Source of the DNA: an uncultured Pleomorphomonas sp.
GTDB taxonomy: Bacteria > Pseudomonadota > Alphaproteobacteria > Rhizobiales > Pleomorphomonadaceae
Direction of reading: 5' to 3'
NCBI GenBank assembly: GCA_937868725.1
Contig: CALMMQ010000117.1
Span: forward strand, 1-50,187
DNA: 50,187 bases
A model generated the notes under the pieces. The model worked only from the letters and a program-made list of their open reading frames with translations, was not told where the DNA came from and made no database searches. Shown one piece after another: positions 1 to 8,515 of the stretch (the first letter of the stretch is position 1; every line of letters starts with the position of its first letter). Position numbers and translations under genes: made by a program.

Positions 1-20
1 CTAGACCCTGTATAAATCAT

Positions 21-40
21 TCACTATCCATTAATAGTGA
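21..40. promoter_or_regulatory. 7-bp inverted repeat upstream of proS
   Basis: TCACTAT (21-27) and ATAGTGA (34-40) form a perfect inverted repeat with a 6-base spacer, in an AT-rich stretch about 215 bases before proS. It could be an operator or a weak hairpin belonging to a gene off the left edge. No T-run follows, so a terminator is unlikely. Nothing else is recognisable in bases 1-256. Confidence 0.3.
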
Positions 41-256
41 TCAATCGTGGAAATCGTTCCATGCCAATGGGTTGGTCAGTACCTCCCCGCCATTTTCCTG
101 TTGGAAATTGCATCGGGTTTGTATGTATAGACTAAAGTCATAGTGGTCCGTCCGCTGTCACGGGAATTGATCGCCCGGGGGCTGGCGCGAGCTTGTAATT
201 TTGCCGGCGATGCGCTTTCAGTGTGCAGCGCTTCAACGACCATCCACGAGGATTCC

Positions 257-1579
257 ATGCGTCTCAGCCGCTATTTTCTGCCCATTCTCAAAGAGGCACC
301 CAAGGAGGCGGAGATCGTCTCGCATCGGCTGATGCTGCGCGCCGGCATGATCCGCCAGCAGAACGCCGGCATCTACACGTTCCTGCCGCTCGGTCTCAAG
401 GTACTCAAGAAGATCGAGGAAATCGTTCGCGAGGAACAGAACCGTTCGGGCGCCGTCGAGCTGCTGATGCCGACCATGCAGTCCGCCGACCTCTGGCGCG
501 AGAGCGGCCGCTATGACGCCTACGGCAAGGAGATGCTGCGCATCGTCGATCGCCATGAGCGCGACATGCTGTTCGGCCCCACCGCCGAGGAGGTCGTCAC
601 CGACGTGTTCCGCACCTACGTGCGCTCCTACCGCGACCTGCCGCTCAATCTCTACAATATCCAGTGGAAGTTCCGCGACGAGGTGCGTCCGCGCTTCGGC
701 CTGATGCGCGGCCGCGAATTCCTGATGAAGGACGCCTATTCGTTCGACGTCGATCAGGAAGGCGCCATCCGCGCCTACTACAAGATGTTCGTCGCCTACC
801 TCCGGACCTACAAGCGGCTTGGCCTCACGGCCATTCCCATGCGGGCCGACACCGGCCCCATCGGCGGCAAGCTCAGCCACGAGTTCATCATTCTGGCCTC
901 GACCGGCGAAAGTGCCGTGTTCTGCGACAAGGAACTCCTGGACCTGCCGGTGCCCGGCGCCGACGTCGACTTCGACGGCGATCTCTCGCCGGTGGTCGAC
1001 AGCTTCACCTCGCGCTACGCCGCCACCGACGAGATGCACGACGAAGCGGCCTTCAACGCCCTGCCGGCCGAGCGTCGCGTCGCCGCCCGCGGCATCGAGG
1101 TCGGCCACATCTTCTCGTTCGGCACCAAGTATTCCGAGCCCATGGGCGCCAAGGTGGCCATGGCCGACGGCGTCGAGAAGCCGGTGATCATGGGGTCCTA
1201 CGGCATCGGCGTGTCGCGTCTCATCGGCGCCATCATCGAGGCCAGCCATGACGACGCCGGCATCATCTGGCCGGACTCGGTGGCCCCCTTCGGTGTTGGC
1301 ATCATCAACCTGCGGCCGGGCGAGCCCGCCGTCGAAGCGGCTTGCGACACGCTCTACGGCGCGCTCGTCGCCGCCGGCAAGGACCCGCTGCTCGACGACA
1401 CCGACGCCCGCCCGGGTGCCAAGTTCGCCTCCATGGATCTGATCGGTCTGCCCTGGCAGATCATCGTCGGTCCCAAGGGCCTCGCCGACGGCGTCGTCGA
1501 GCTCAAGCGTCGCGCCACCGGCGAAAAGCAGCTCCTGTCGCTGGAAGCGGCGTTGGCACGCGTCACAGAAAAGGCCTGA
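257..1579 (+). CDS. proS: Prolyl-tRNA synthetase, short alphaproteobacterial type
   Basis: 440-residue class II aminoacyl-tRNA synthetase that charges tRNA-Pro with proline in the cytoplasm. The ATG at 257 is chosen because the protein then begins MRLSRYFLP, as the family does, and AGGA lies just upstream; the frame stays open further upstream but that part is not protein-like. Motif 2 ([20 protein letters not shown]) starts near residue 144 and motif 3 ([10 protein letters not shown]) at about 313. An anticodon-binding domain occupies roughly the last 110 residues. The roughly 180-residue editing insertion of E. coli-type ProRS is absent, as is normal for the ~440-residue alphaproteobacterial form. 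It precedes lolC-lolD in the same orientation. Confidence 0.96.
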   Translation: MRLSRYFLPILKEAPKEAEIVSHRLMLRAGMIRQQNAGIYTFLPLGLKVLKKIEEIVREEQNRSGAVELLMPTMQSADLWRESGRYDAYGKEMLRIVDRHERDMLFGPTAEEVVTDVFRTYVRSYRDLPLNLYNIQWKFRDEVRPRFGLMRGREFLMKDAYSFDVDQEGAIRAYYKMFVAYLRTYKRLGLTAIPMRADTGPIGGKLSHEFIILASTGESAVFCDKELLDLPVPGADVDFDGDLSPVVDSFTSRYAATDEMHDEAAFNALPAERRVAARGIEVGHIFSFGTKYSEPMGAKVAMADGVEKPVIMGSYGIGVSRLIGAIIEASHDDAGIIWPDSVAPFGVGIINLRPGEPAVEAACDTLYGALVAAGKDPLLDDTDARPGAKFASMDLIGLPWQIIVGPKGLADGVVELKRRATGEKQLLSLEAALARVTEKA

Positions 1580-1591
1580 TTGTCCACCAAG

Positions 1592-1617
1592 GGAGAACCG
1601 GTTGTGGCCGGTTCTCC
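1592..1617 (+). terminator. Perfect 10-bp hairpin after proS
   Basis: GGAGAACCGG (1592-1601) pairs perfectly with CCGGTTCTCC (1608-1617) around the loop TTGTGG, 12 bases past the proS stop. There is no T-run, so it may be a Rho-assisted terminator, a 3'-end-protecting hairpin or a processing site between proS and lolC. Confidence 0.5.
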
Positions 1618-1780
1618 GATTCTCCGCCGCCACGTCACCGTGGATAGCGGGCCGAAGGCGCGTTGCGAGAACCGGTTATTTGCTAATCTTGCTCGGTTGC
1701 TGGTTGTCGCTGGCGAGTCGGTCGAGATTGGTCGGCCGGAAGGCGTCGGCCGTCCGGACCCGTGTTCCTGGAGGACTTGG

Positions 1781-3049
1781 ATGAGCGAGGCGAAAGCGGG
1801 GCGTCCCTTCGCCCCCTTTGAGTGGATATTGGCTGGTCGCTACCTGCGTTCGCGACGCAAGGAAGCCTTCATTTCCGTCATCGCCGGCTTTTCCTTCGTC
1901 GGCATCATGCTGGGCGTGGCGACCCTGATCATCGTCATGGCGGTCATGAACGGCTTCCGTGGCCAGCTCATGGAAAAGATCCTCGGCATCAACGGCCACG
2001 CCGTGGTGCAGCCGATCGACAGCCCGCTCACCGACTATGATTCCGTCGCCGATCGCCTGTCGAAAGTGACCGGTGTCAAGCTGGCCATGCCCTTTGTCGA
2101 AGGGCAGGTGCTGGCCTCCGGCCCGTCCGGCGCCTTCGGCGTGCTGGTGCGCGGCGTCCACGCCGCCGATCTCGATCGCATGCCGCTGATTTCCGGCACC
2201 GTCCAGCTCGGTACGCTGGACAAGTTCGACGACGGCGGCGGCATCGCCATCGGCCAGCGTCTGGCCGAGAACCTCGGCGTCACCATCGGCGACAAGGTGA
2301 CGCTGGTCAGCCCCAAGGGCAACGCCACCGCGCTCGGCACCACGCCGCGCGTCAAGACCTATCCGGTCAATGCCATCTTCAAGATCGGCATGAGCGAATA
2401 TGACAGCACCTTCGTCTTCCTGCCGCTCGCCGAGGCACAGAAGTTCTTCTTCATGGACGACAAGGTCAGCGCCATCGACGTGTTCGTCGACAAGCCCGAC
2501 GACATCGGCACCACCAAGGACCTGCTGACCAACGCCGCCGGCCGACCGGTGCTGATCTCCGATTGGCGCCAGCGCAACGTCACCTTCTTCTCGGCCCTCG
2601 AGGTCGAGCGCAACGTCATGTTCATGATCCTGACGCTGATCGTGCTGGTAGCGGCGCTCAACATCGTTTCCGGCATGACCATGCTGGTCAAGGACAAGGG
2701 CCACGACATCGCCATCCTGCGGACCATGGGGGCCAGCCGCGGTTCGGTGCTGCGCATCTTCCTGATGACCGGTTCGGCCATCGGCCTGTCCGGCACCATC
2801 GCCGGCTTCGGCCTTGGCGTCGTCGTCTGCCTGAACATCGAGCGCATCCGCCAGTTCGTGTCCTGGCTGACGACCACCGAACTGTTCTCGCCGGAGCTCT
2901 ATTATCTCAGCAAGCTGCCGGCCGACATCCAGCTTGGCGAGACGGTCAGCGTCCTCGTGATGGCGATGCTGCTGTCGTTCCTCGCCACCATCTATCCCGC
3001 CTGGAAGGCGGCGCGGCTCGATCCTGTCGACGCGCTTCGCTACGAGTGA
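1781..3049 (+). CDS. lolC: Lipoprotein-releasing system permease, LolC/LolE family
   Basis: 422-residue inner-membrane subunit of the LolCDE ABC machine, which extracts outer-membrane lipoproteins and passes them to LolA. The ATG at 1781 follows GGAGG with good spacing. One transmembrane helix lies near residues 30-52, followed by a large periplasmic MacB-type domain. Three C-terminal helices form an FtsX-type permease domain ending in DPVDALRYE, typical of the family. Only one LolC/E-type permease is seen beside LolD, so it may work as a homodimer or partner a paralogue elsewhere; the C versus E label is nominal. lolD follows after 8 bases, so the two are co-transcribed. Confidence 0.93.
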   Translation: MSEAKAGRPFAPFEWILAGRYLRSRRKEAFISVIAGFSFVGIMLGVATLIIVMAVMNGFRGQLMEKILGINGHAVVQPIDSPLTDYDSVADRLSKVTGVKLAMPFVEGQVLASGPSGAFGVLVRGVHAADLDRMPLISGTVQLGTLDKFDDGGGIAIGQRLAENLGVTIGDKVTLVSPKGNATALGTTPRVKTYPVNAIFKIGMSEYDSTFVFLPLAEAQKFFFMDDKVSAIDVFVDKPDDIGTTKDLLTNAAGRPVLISDWRQRNVTFFSALEVERNVMFMILTLIVLVAALNIVSGMTMLVKDKGHDIAILRTMGASRGSVLRIFLMTGSAIGLSGTIAGFGLGVVVCLNIERIRQFVSWLTTTELFSPELYYLSKLPADIQLGETVSVLVMAMLLSFLATIYPAWKAARLDPVDALRYE

Positions 3050-3057
3050 CGGCGACC

Positions 3058-3762
3058 ATGGAAACGATCATCACCGGCGTCGAACCGCCCGTCCTGACGC
3101 TCTCCGGCATCGAGAAGTCCTATCGCGAAGGCGAGGGCGAGCTGCCGATCCTGAGGGGCTGCGACTTCAACCTGTTCCCCGGCGAACTGACGGCGCTGGT
3201 TGCCCCCTCGGGCGCCGGCAAGTCGACGCTGCTGCACATCACCGGTCTGCTGGAAAAGCCCGACAAGGGCGATGTCATCATCGGTGGCCAGTCGTGCGGC
3301 ACGCTCGACGACGCGGTGCGTACCCGCCTGCGCCGCACCGAGATCGGCTTCGTCTATCAGTTCCATCATCTGCTGCCGGAGTTCACGGCCGTCGAAAACC
3401 TGATGATTCCGCAGATGATCGCCGGCCTCGAAGCCAAGGAAGCGCGCAAGCGCGGCCTTGAGCTCTTGGCCTACATGCGCCTCGAGAAGCGGGCGACGCA
3501 TCTGCCGTCGGAGCTGTCGGGCGGCGAGCGTCAGCGCGTCGCCATCGCCCGCGCCGTCGCCAACGCCCCCAAGGTGCTGCTGGCCGACGAGCCGACCGGC
3601 AACCTCGATCCCAAGACGTCGCACTACGTCTTCGACGCGCTGGCGGCGCTGGTGCGGGCCACCGGCCTTGCCGCCATCATCGCCACGCACAACCACGATC
3701 TCGCCGGCCGCATGGACCGGCGCATCACGCTTGATGAAGGCCGCATCGTCGAGCTGGAGTAG
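3058..3762 (+). CDS. lolD: Lipoprotein-releasing system ATP-binding protein LolD
   Basis: 234-residue ABC ATPase that powers lipoprotein release with the membrane subunit encoded just upstream. Walker A is APSGAGKST at residues 49-57, the signature LSGGERQR starts at about 153, and Walker B is VLLADEPTG followed by an H-loop (ATHNHD). Length and motifs fit LolD of the MacB/LolD subfamily. It ends 9 bases before the stop of a convergent minus-strand gene. In many Rhizobiales dnaE follows proS-lolC-lolD, but not here. Confidence 0.94.
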   Translation: METIITGVEPPVLTLSGIEKSYREGEGELPILRGCDFNLFPGELTALVAPSGAGKSTLLHITGLLEKPDKGDVIIGGQSCGTLDDAVRTRLRRTEIGFVYQFHHLLPEFTAVENLMIPQMIAGLEAKEARKRGLELLAYMRLEKRATHLPSELSGGERQRVAIARAVANAPKVLLADEPTGNLDPKTSHYVFDALAALVRATGLAAIIATHNHDLAGRMDRRITLDEGRIVELE

Positions 3763-3771
3763 CCGCCGCCG

Positions 3772-4128
3772 TCAGGGCTTGCGGAAGCCGATGACGCCGT
3801 CGGTCTCGGGGCCGGTCATCTTCAACATCAGCATGTTGGGGGCGCTGTCGGTCCGGCCGGTGACGGTGAGGTCGCCGAGCTTGCCCGTTACGGCGCAGGT
3901 GCTGGAGAGCTTCAGCTTGCCGAGCGTGCTGTTGCCGTTGAAGCGGCAGGCCGTCGTCGACGTCGTCACGACGCCGGTGGAGGCGACGGCGATGTCGCAC
4001 CACTGCGACACCCGGCCGTCCGACAAGGCCACCGACCAGTTGCCCTTGAGGGCCGAGGTGACGCAGGTGGCGCTGGCCGCCGTGGCGCTGGCCAGCAGCA
4101 GCAATCCGGCAATCGACATGAATTTCAT
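3772..4128 (-). CDS. Small secreted protein with four cysteines, function unknown
   Basis: 118 residues on the minus strand, convergent with lolD. It has a clear Sec signal peptide (MKF, hydrophobic core, cleavage probably after ASATAASA). The mature part holds four cysteines (22, 44, 61, 78), which could make two disulfides, and is rich in Ser, Thr and Val, suggesting a small beta-rich periplasmic or extracellular fold. It does not fit the Inh/Omp19 protease-inhibitor pattern well and I do not recognise a family. AGCCCCC sits next to the start but no strong Shine-Dalgarno is visible. Coding is supported by the signal peptide and by the lack of a better frame on either strand. Confidence 0.75.
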   Translation of the reverse strand: MKFMSIAGLLLLASATAASATCVTSALKGNWSVALSDGRVSQWCDIAVASTGVVTTSTTACRFNGNSTLGKLKLSSTCAVTGKLGDLTVTGRTDSAPNMLMLKMTGPETDGVIGFRKP

Positions 4129-4256
4129 GATGAGCCCCCAGAAGACATTGACGATGGCATCGTTCTATAAAACCCCAAGCCCGTCAACGCCTGCCACAGC
4201 TTGCGGTAGCGTTGTCCGGAGAGCGTGACCGATTCGGCACGCCGGCCGCCGATCCG

Positions 4257-4272
4257 TTCGGTCTTGACCGAA
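4257..4272. promoter_or_regulatory. 7-bp palindrome upstream of dat
   Basis: TTCGGTC-TT-GACCGAA is a perfect 7+7 inverted repeat 77 bases before the aminotransferase start, in the divergent gap 4129-4348. A further GACCGA/TTCGG pair lies at about 4227-4237. The symmetry suggests a dimeric repressor or activator site for dat or for the divergent secreted-protein gene. No convincing -35/-10 pair could be fixed. Confidence 0.35.
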
Positions 4273-4348
4273 AGTTGCACAATTGCCGTGACGACGGTCC
4301 GGGACGATCTTTACACTGGACCTAATGTTGCGAGTCTGCGGAGCCATC

Positions 4349-5209
4349 ATGCCTGCCATTGCCTATGTCGACGGCCGCTACGTTCGTCGGGCCGACGCCG
4401 TCGTCCACATCGAGGACCGCGGCAACCAGTTTGCCGATGCCGTCTACGAGGCCTGCGAGGTGCACCACGGCGCCATCGTCGACCTGCGCCGCCATCTCGA
4501 CCGGCTGGACCGTTCGCTCGCCGAACTCCGCATCGCCCCGCCCATGGGCCGGGCGGCGATGACCATCGTGCTGCGTGAAGTCGCCCGCCGCAACAAGGCC
4601 GTCAACGGCTTCATCTATCTGCAGGTTTCTCGTGGCGCCGCCCCGCGCAGCCACACCTTCGAGGCCGGTATGAAGCCGACCTTCTTCGTCACCTACGCCG
4701 CGTCCGGTCCGTCGGAAGCCGATCCCAAGTACGAGACCGGTGTGGCGGTGATCACCCTGCCGGACCTGCGCTGGGCGCGCGTCGATATCAAGACGGTCGG
4801 CCTGCTCGCCAATGCCCTGGCGCGCCAGGCGGCGCGAGAGCAGGGCGCCTACGAGGCGTTCCTCGTCGACGCCGACGGCCTTGTCACCGAAGGCTCGACG
4901 TCCAACGCCTGGATCGTCACGGCCGAGGGCCACCTCGTCACCCGTCCGGCCGAACGCGGCATCCTGCGCGGTATCACCCGCACCGTTCTGCTGGACGTGG
5001 CGGCGGCCGAGGGCGTCACCGTCGAAGAGCGGCCGTTCAGCGTTGCCGAGGCCAAGGCGGCGCGCGAAGTGTTTTTCACCTCGGCCGGTGCCATCCTCGC
5101 CCCGGTGGTGCGGATCGACGACACGGTCATCGCCAATGGCGCGCCGGGCCTGCTGACCGCCCGACTGCGAGCGCGCTATCGCGATTTCACCGAGAAGACC
5201 ATCTTCTGA
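4349..5209 (+). CDS. dat: D-amino-acid aminotransferase (class IV, PLP)
   Basis: 286-residue fold-type IV PLP aminotransferase, probably interconverting D-alanine and D-glutamate for peptidoglycan supply or D-amino-acid use. The segment [18 protein letters not shown] carries the PLP lysine in the same context as Bacillus D-alanine aminotransferase. The N-terminal YVDGRYVRRADAVVHIEDRGNQFADAVYE and GSTSNAWIV are also family motifs. The ATG at 4349 is preferred to 4325 because GGAG lies just before it and the protein starts directly at the conserved strand. Branched-chain or aminodeoxychorismate lyase activity cannot be excluded. It precedes hfq in the same direction, as in many Rhizobiales. Confidence 0.88.
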   Translation: MPAIAYVDGRYVRRADAVVHIEDRGNQFADAVYEACEVHHGAIVDLRRHLDRLDRSLAELRIAPPMGRAAMTIVLREVARRNKAVNGFIYLQVSRGAAPRSHTFEAGMKPTFFVTYAASGPSEADPKYETGVAVITLPDLRWARVDIKTVGLLANALARQAAREQGAYEAFLVDADGLVTEGSTSNAWIVTAEGHLVTRPAERGILRGITRTVLLDVAAAEGVTVEERPFSVAEAKAAREVFFTSAGAILAPVVRIDDTVIANGAPGLLTARLRARYRDFTEKTIF

Positions 5210-5251
5210 CGGCGGCGGACGTCACGGCCTTGGCAAATTTGTCACATCCTA

Positions 5252-5279
5252 TTGGAAACAAAAAAAGACATGGTACAGT
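5252..5279 (+). promoter_or_regulatory. Possible hfq promoter
   Basis: TTGGAA (5252-5257) and TACAGT (5274-5279) are separated by 16 bases and match a sigma-70-type promoter loosely. The stretch is markedly more AT-rich than its surroundings. A small hairpin, GGGGA-AGA-TCCCC (5312-5324), lies in the resulting 5' leader before the hfq start. Confidence 0.3.
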
Positions 5280-5412
5280 TTGGGGCTGAAATGCCGTAGC
5301 TCTAATCTGTAGGGGAAGATCCCCGTCGCCCCGCATGGCTCGAAGGCGGAGGCGTCAAGCGACAGCGAGCCGAAAACGAAAAGCGACACGAAGTCGAAAA
5401 GGCCGAGTAAAA

Positions 5413-5655
5413 ATGGCGGACCGAGCCCAAAATCTTCAGGACACTTTTCTCAATCATGTCCGCAAAAACAAGATCTCCCTCACGATCTTTTTGATCAACG
5501 GCGTGAAGCTTCAGGGCGTTGTGACGTGGTTCGATAATTTCTGCGTGCTGTTGCGCCGCGACGGGCACTCCCAGCTCGTCTACAAGCACGCCATCTCGAC
5601 CATCATGCCGGCCCAGCCGCTGGCACTGTTCGAGGGCAACGAAGAGCCGAGCTGA
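5413..5655 (+). CDS. hfq: RNA chaperone Hfq
   Basis: 80-residue Sm-like hexameric RNA chaperone that helps small RNAs pair with mRNAs. The sequence [20 protein letters not shown], then [24 protein letters not shown] (Sm1) and [10 protein letters not shown] (Sm2, with the YKH proximal-face motif), is unmistakable. The ATG at 5413 is the conserved start, preceded by AAAAGG. The frame remains open upstream to an ATG at 5335, which would add 26 residues, 14 of them Arg or Lys; this looks like leader sequence but is unusual. A perfect hairpin follows 12 bases after the stop, and hflX is downstream as in many proteobacteria. Confidence 0.97.
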   Translation: MADRAQNLQDTFLNHVRKNKISLTIFLINGVKLQGVVTWFDNFCVLLRRDGHSQLVYKHAISTIMPAQPLALFEGNEEPS

Positions 5656-5666
5656 TCGGCTCACGT

Positions 5667-5699
5667 CTGGTGCCCCGATTTTGGGGATCGGGGCACCAG
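5667..5699 (+). terminator. Perfect 13-bp hairpin after hfq
   Basis: CTGGTGCCCCGAT (5667-5679) pairs without mismatch with ATCGGGGCACCAG (5687-5699) around a 7-base loop. It lies directly after the hfq stop. There is no U-tract, so it is probably a transcript-end stabiliser or Rho-dependent site rather than a classical intrinsic terminator. Confidence 0.6.
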
Positions 5700-5964
5700 G
5701 ATGCTGGCACCGGGTCGTGGCTAGATCTGACCTCCCGCTCCGATCCGGTGCTGCCAGCCACGCGCGTCTGCCGATCCGCGACGACGGGGTGGCGCGGGAG
5801 AATCCATGGCGCCCTGCGCCCGGTTCCGCCGGGATCGGCGGCGCACTCGTGACCTCCGGCGACCAGATCGTTGCCCGCCGCATGCGGCCCGATACGTCCC
5901 AGGCCAGCATGGCAACCGATCTTTCATCCAACTGGACCTGGCCAACACCGGCCGGGGAGGGCCC
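5700..5964 (+). other. hfq-hflX intergenic region with a second stem
   Basis: No gene is supported here. A second imperfect stem is visible: CTGG plus CACCGG (5704-5713) pairs with CCGGTG and CCAG (5745-5757), with a 3-base bulge. The hflX frame runs open from 5806, but the start with a Shine-Dalgarno is the GTG at 5965. Confidence 0.4.
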
Positions 5965-7362
5965 GTGATCGAGCAGGAAGACGACAACATCGACGAAGAC
6001 GAAGGCCGTACCACCAAAGGCATCGACCGGCGCGCCGCGCCGACCCGGGCCTTCGTGGTCGTGCCCGACCTGCGCAGCCGCCCAAACCGCGAGGTCGGGG
6101 ACAGTGCCCTGTTGGCGCGCGACCTAGAGGCGCGCGTCGAAGAGGCGCGCGGTCTGGCCGAGGCCATCGCCCTCGACGTGCGCGGTACCTTCGCCGTCGG
6201 CGTCAACCAGCCCAAGCCGGCGACGCTGTTCGGCTCGGGCAAGGTCGAGGAGATCGGCGACAAGGCCAAGGTCGAGGAGGTCGAGCTTATCATCGTCGAC
6301 CACGCGCTGACGCCCATCCAACAGCGCAACCTCGAAAAGGCCTGGAACGCCAAGGTGATCGACCGCACCGGCCTCATTCTGGAGATCTTCGGCGAACGGG
6401 CGCGCACCCGCGAAGGCCGGCTGCAGGTCGAGCTTGCCCACCTCAATTACCAGAAGTCCCGCCTCGTCCGCTCCTGGACCCACCTCGAACGCCAGCGCGG
6501 CGGCTTCGGCTTCCTCGGCGGCCCCGGCGAAACCCAGATCGAAGCCGACCGGCGGTTGCTGCAGGAGAAGATCGCCCGCCTCGAGGCCGATCTCGAACAG
6601 GTCAAGCGCACGCGCGAGCTGCATCGGCGGCAGCGCAAGAAGGCGCCGCACCCGGTGGTGGCGCTGGTCGGCTATACCAATGCCGGCAAGTCGACGCTGT
6701 TCAACCGCCTGACCAAGGCCGATGTCTTCGCCCAGAACCTGCTGTTCGCCACCCTCGATCCGACGCTGCGCCGCATCAAGCTGCCGCATGGTACCGAGGT
6801 GATCATGTCCGACACCGTCGGCTTCATCTCCAACCTGCCGACCCATCTGGTGGCCGCCTTCCGGGCGACGCTGGAAGAGGTGATCGAGGCCTCGATCATC
6901 CTGCACGTGCGCGACATCTCTCACAAGGATACCGACGCCCAGGCCTACGATGTCGCCGATGTGCTGAAGCAGCTCGACGTCGATCCGCAGGACCGCAAGC
7001 GCGTCATCGAAGTGTGGAACAAGATCGACATCGTCGACGCCGTCCGCCATGACCAGTTGCTGGAGCAGGCGGGCTCGCCCGGCACCAGCGGTCAGGAGCG
7101 TCACGTCGTCTCGGCGCTGACCGGGGAGGGGCTGGACGGTCTGCTGGACGCGATCGAGACGCGCCTGCTCGGCGATCGGCCGGTGCATCGGCTGCTGCTC
7201 GAACCGACCGACGGCGCCGGATTGGCCTGGCTCTATGGCCACGGCGAGGTGCTGGAGCGTTTCGACGGCGATGATGGCCTGCGCCTGGCGGTGCGGGTCG
7301 CTGACAAATATGTTTCGGCGTTTCTTGAACGATTCGGCCAGCAATTGGTCGAGCCGGAGTGA
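5965..7362 (+). CDS. hflX: Ribosome-associated GTPase HflX
   Basis: 465-residue GTPase that binds the 50S subunit and rescues stalled or split ribosomes, notably under heat stress. The GTG at 5965 is chosen because GGGGAGG immediately precedes it; the longer open frame upstream is not conserved-looking. The N-terminal HflX domain contains the characteristic [12 protein letters not shown] and [20 protein letters not shown]. The G domain has G1 GYTNAGKST at residues 236-244, G3 DTVGF and G4 NKID. A C-terminal subdomain follows. It lies downstream of hfq, a conserved neighbourhood. Confidence 0.95.
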   Translation: MIEQEDDNIDEDEGRTTKGIDRRAAPTRAFVVVPDLRSRPNREVGDSALLARDLEARVEEARGLAEAIALDVRGTFAVGVNQPKPATLFGSGKVEEIGDKAKVEEVELIIVDHALTPIQQRNLEKAWNAKVIDRTGLILEIFGERARTREGRLQVELAHLNYQKSRLVRSWTHLERQRGGFGFLGGPGETQIEADRRLLQEKIARLEADLEQVKRTRELHRRQRKKAPHPVVALVGYTNAGKSTLFNRLTKADVFAQNLLFATLDPTLRRIKLPHGTEVIMSDTVGFISNLPTHLVAAFRATLEEVIEASIILHVRDISHKDTDAQAYDVADVLKQLDVDPQDRKRVIEVWNKIDIVDAVRHDQLLEQAGSPGTSGQERHVVSALTGEGLDGLLDAIETRLLGDRPVHRLLLEPTDGAGLAWLYGHGEVLERFDGDDGLRLAVRVADKYVSAFLERFGQQLVEPE

Positions 7363-7522
7363 CGATCGGCGGCGGCGATGACGGCCCAATGTCGGAAAGT
7401 TGAGGACCGGTGTCGTCGGGCCGACGTTGCGATTCAATCGGATTCTGTTCTAGTTCAGGCAGTGGTTGCGTGACGCGCCGCCATGGCCGCCGTTGCGCTG
7501 TCAGCAAGATGAAAGGCCTCGC

Positions 7523-8236
7523 ATGCAGTCCCTGACCCGTCGCAGCTTCCTCCTCGCCGTTCCCGCCGGGCTGGCCGCCTGCCAGACAGCCGGCACCGTG
7601 CCGGCGCCGACGCTGGCCGAGGCCAAGGCGCACCGCTATCGGCTGCCGCCGCCGGACGTGCAGGCTCTCTACGGTCAGGTGTTCGATTCCGGCTGGACGG
7701 TGCCGGCCGTCGATCTGACGGTGATCAACCCGGAGTTCCTGCGGCGCGAGCAGATCTACGTCAGCGACGAGCCGGCCGGCACCGTCGTCGTTGATGCGGC
7801 GCACCATTTTCTCTATTTCATCCAGGGCAACGGCTGGGCCATCCGCTACGGCATCGGTGTCGGTCGCGAGGGGTTTGCCTGGTCGGGCCGCGCCACCATC
7901 CAGCGCAAGGCCAAGTGGCCGTCCTGGCATCCGCCTGTGGAAATGCAGGCGCGCGACGAACGGGCGCGCAAGTGGGCCGGCGGCATGCCTGGCGGCGTCG
8001 ACAATCCGCTCGGTGCCCGCGCCCATTATCTCTATCAGAACGGCCGCGACACGCTCTACCGCATCCACGGCACCAGTGAGCCTTGGACGATCGGCACCAA
8101 CGTGTCGTCGGGCTGCATCCGCATGATCAATCAGGATGTTATGGATCTCTACGAGCGTGTGCCGGTCGGCGCCAGCGTGATCGTGCTCGATGGTTCGGCG
8201 GCCCTGACGGCGTTTGCCAACGGTTCCTGGTTCTGA
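7523..8236 (+). CDS. L,D-transpeptidase (YkuD domain), Tat-lipoprotein
   Basis: 237 residues. The N-terminus MQSLTRRSFLLAVPAGLAAC combines a twin-arginine motif with a lipobox ending at Cys20, so the protein is predicted to be a Tat-exported lipoprotein. The YkuD domain ends in HGTSEPWTIGTNVSSGCIRM with the catalytic cysteine at about residue 198. Such enzymes make 3-3 peptidoglycan cross-links or attach proteins to peptidoglycan. The ATG at 7523 gives the signal peptide directly. An earlier in-frame start at 7466 would bury the signal and is rejected. It appears to be a single gene between hflX and the glycogen cluster. Confidence 0.92.
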   Translation: MQSLTRRSFLLAVPAGLAACQTAGTVPAPTLAEAKAHRYRLPPPDVQALYGQVFDSGWTVPAVDLTVINPEFLRREQIYVSDEPAGTVVVDAAHHFLYFIQGNGWAIRYGIGVGREGFAWSGRATIQRKAKWPSWHPPVEMQARDERARKWAGGMPGGVDNPLGARAHYLYQNGRDTLYRIHGTSEPWTIGTNVSSGCIRMINQDVMDLYERVPVGASVIVLDGSAALTAFANGSWF

Positions 8237-8290
8237 GGCGGATGCCCCCTCGGAACTTGCAGGGGCGAAATTTGGGACCAAACGCTGGCG

Positions 8291-8307
8291 ATTGTCAATT
8301 ATACAAT
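8291..8307. promoter_or_regulatory. Inverted repeat in the glgC upstream region
   Basis: ATTGT-N7-ACAAT is a 17-base symmetric site in the AT-rich leader (8237-8515) before glgC. A TTGACG box lies at 8321-8326 but has no good -10 partner. The site may be an operator for the glycogen cluster. The rest of this 279-base gap holds nothing I can name. Confidence 0.25.
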
Positions 8308-8515
8308 AAAACGTAATCACTTGACGGAAAAACCAGTGCAAGAAGGCATGGACGAAACGGCCATATCGTCAAGCACGGATGCAACGTCTTTCTGAGGTGT
8401 GCAGCCCGATGGCTTGTGGTAGGCATCTTGAGGACGTTTCGTTGCGCTGATCGGCATCCGGATTGCTCGCCGGCTGTCGGTTGGAAAGGCGTGGCGAAAC
8501 AACGGGAGGGTGCGT

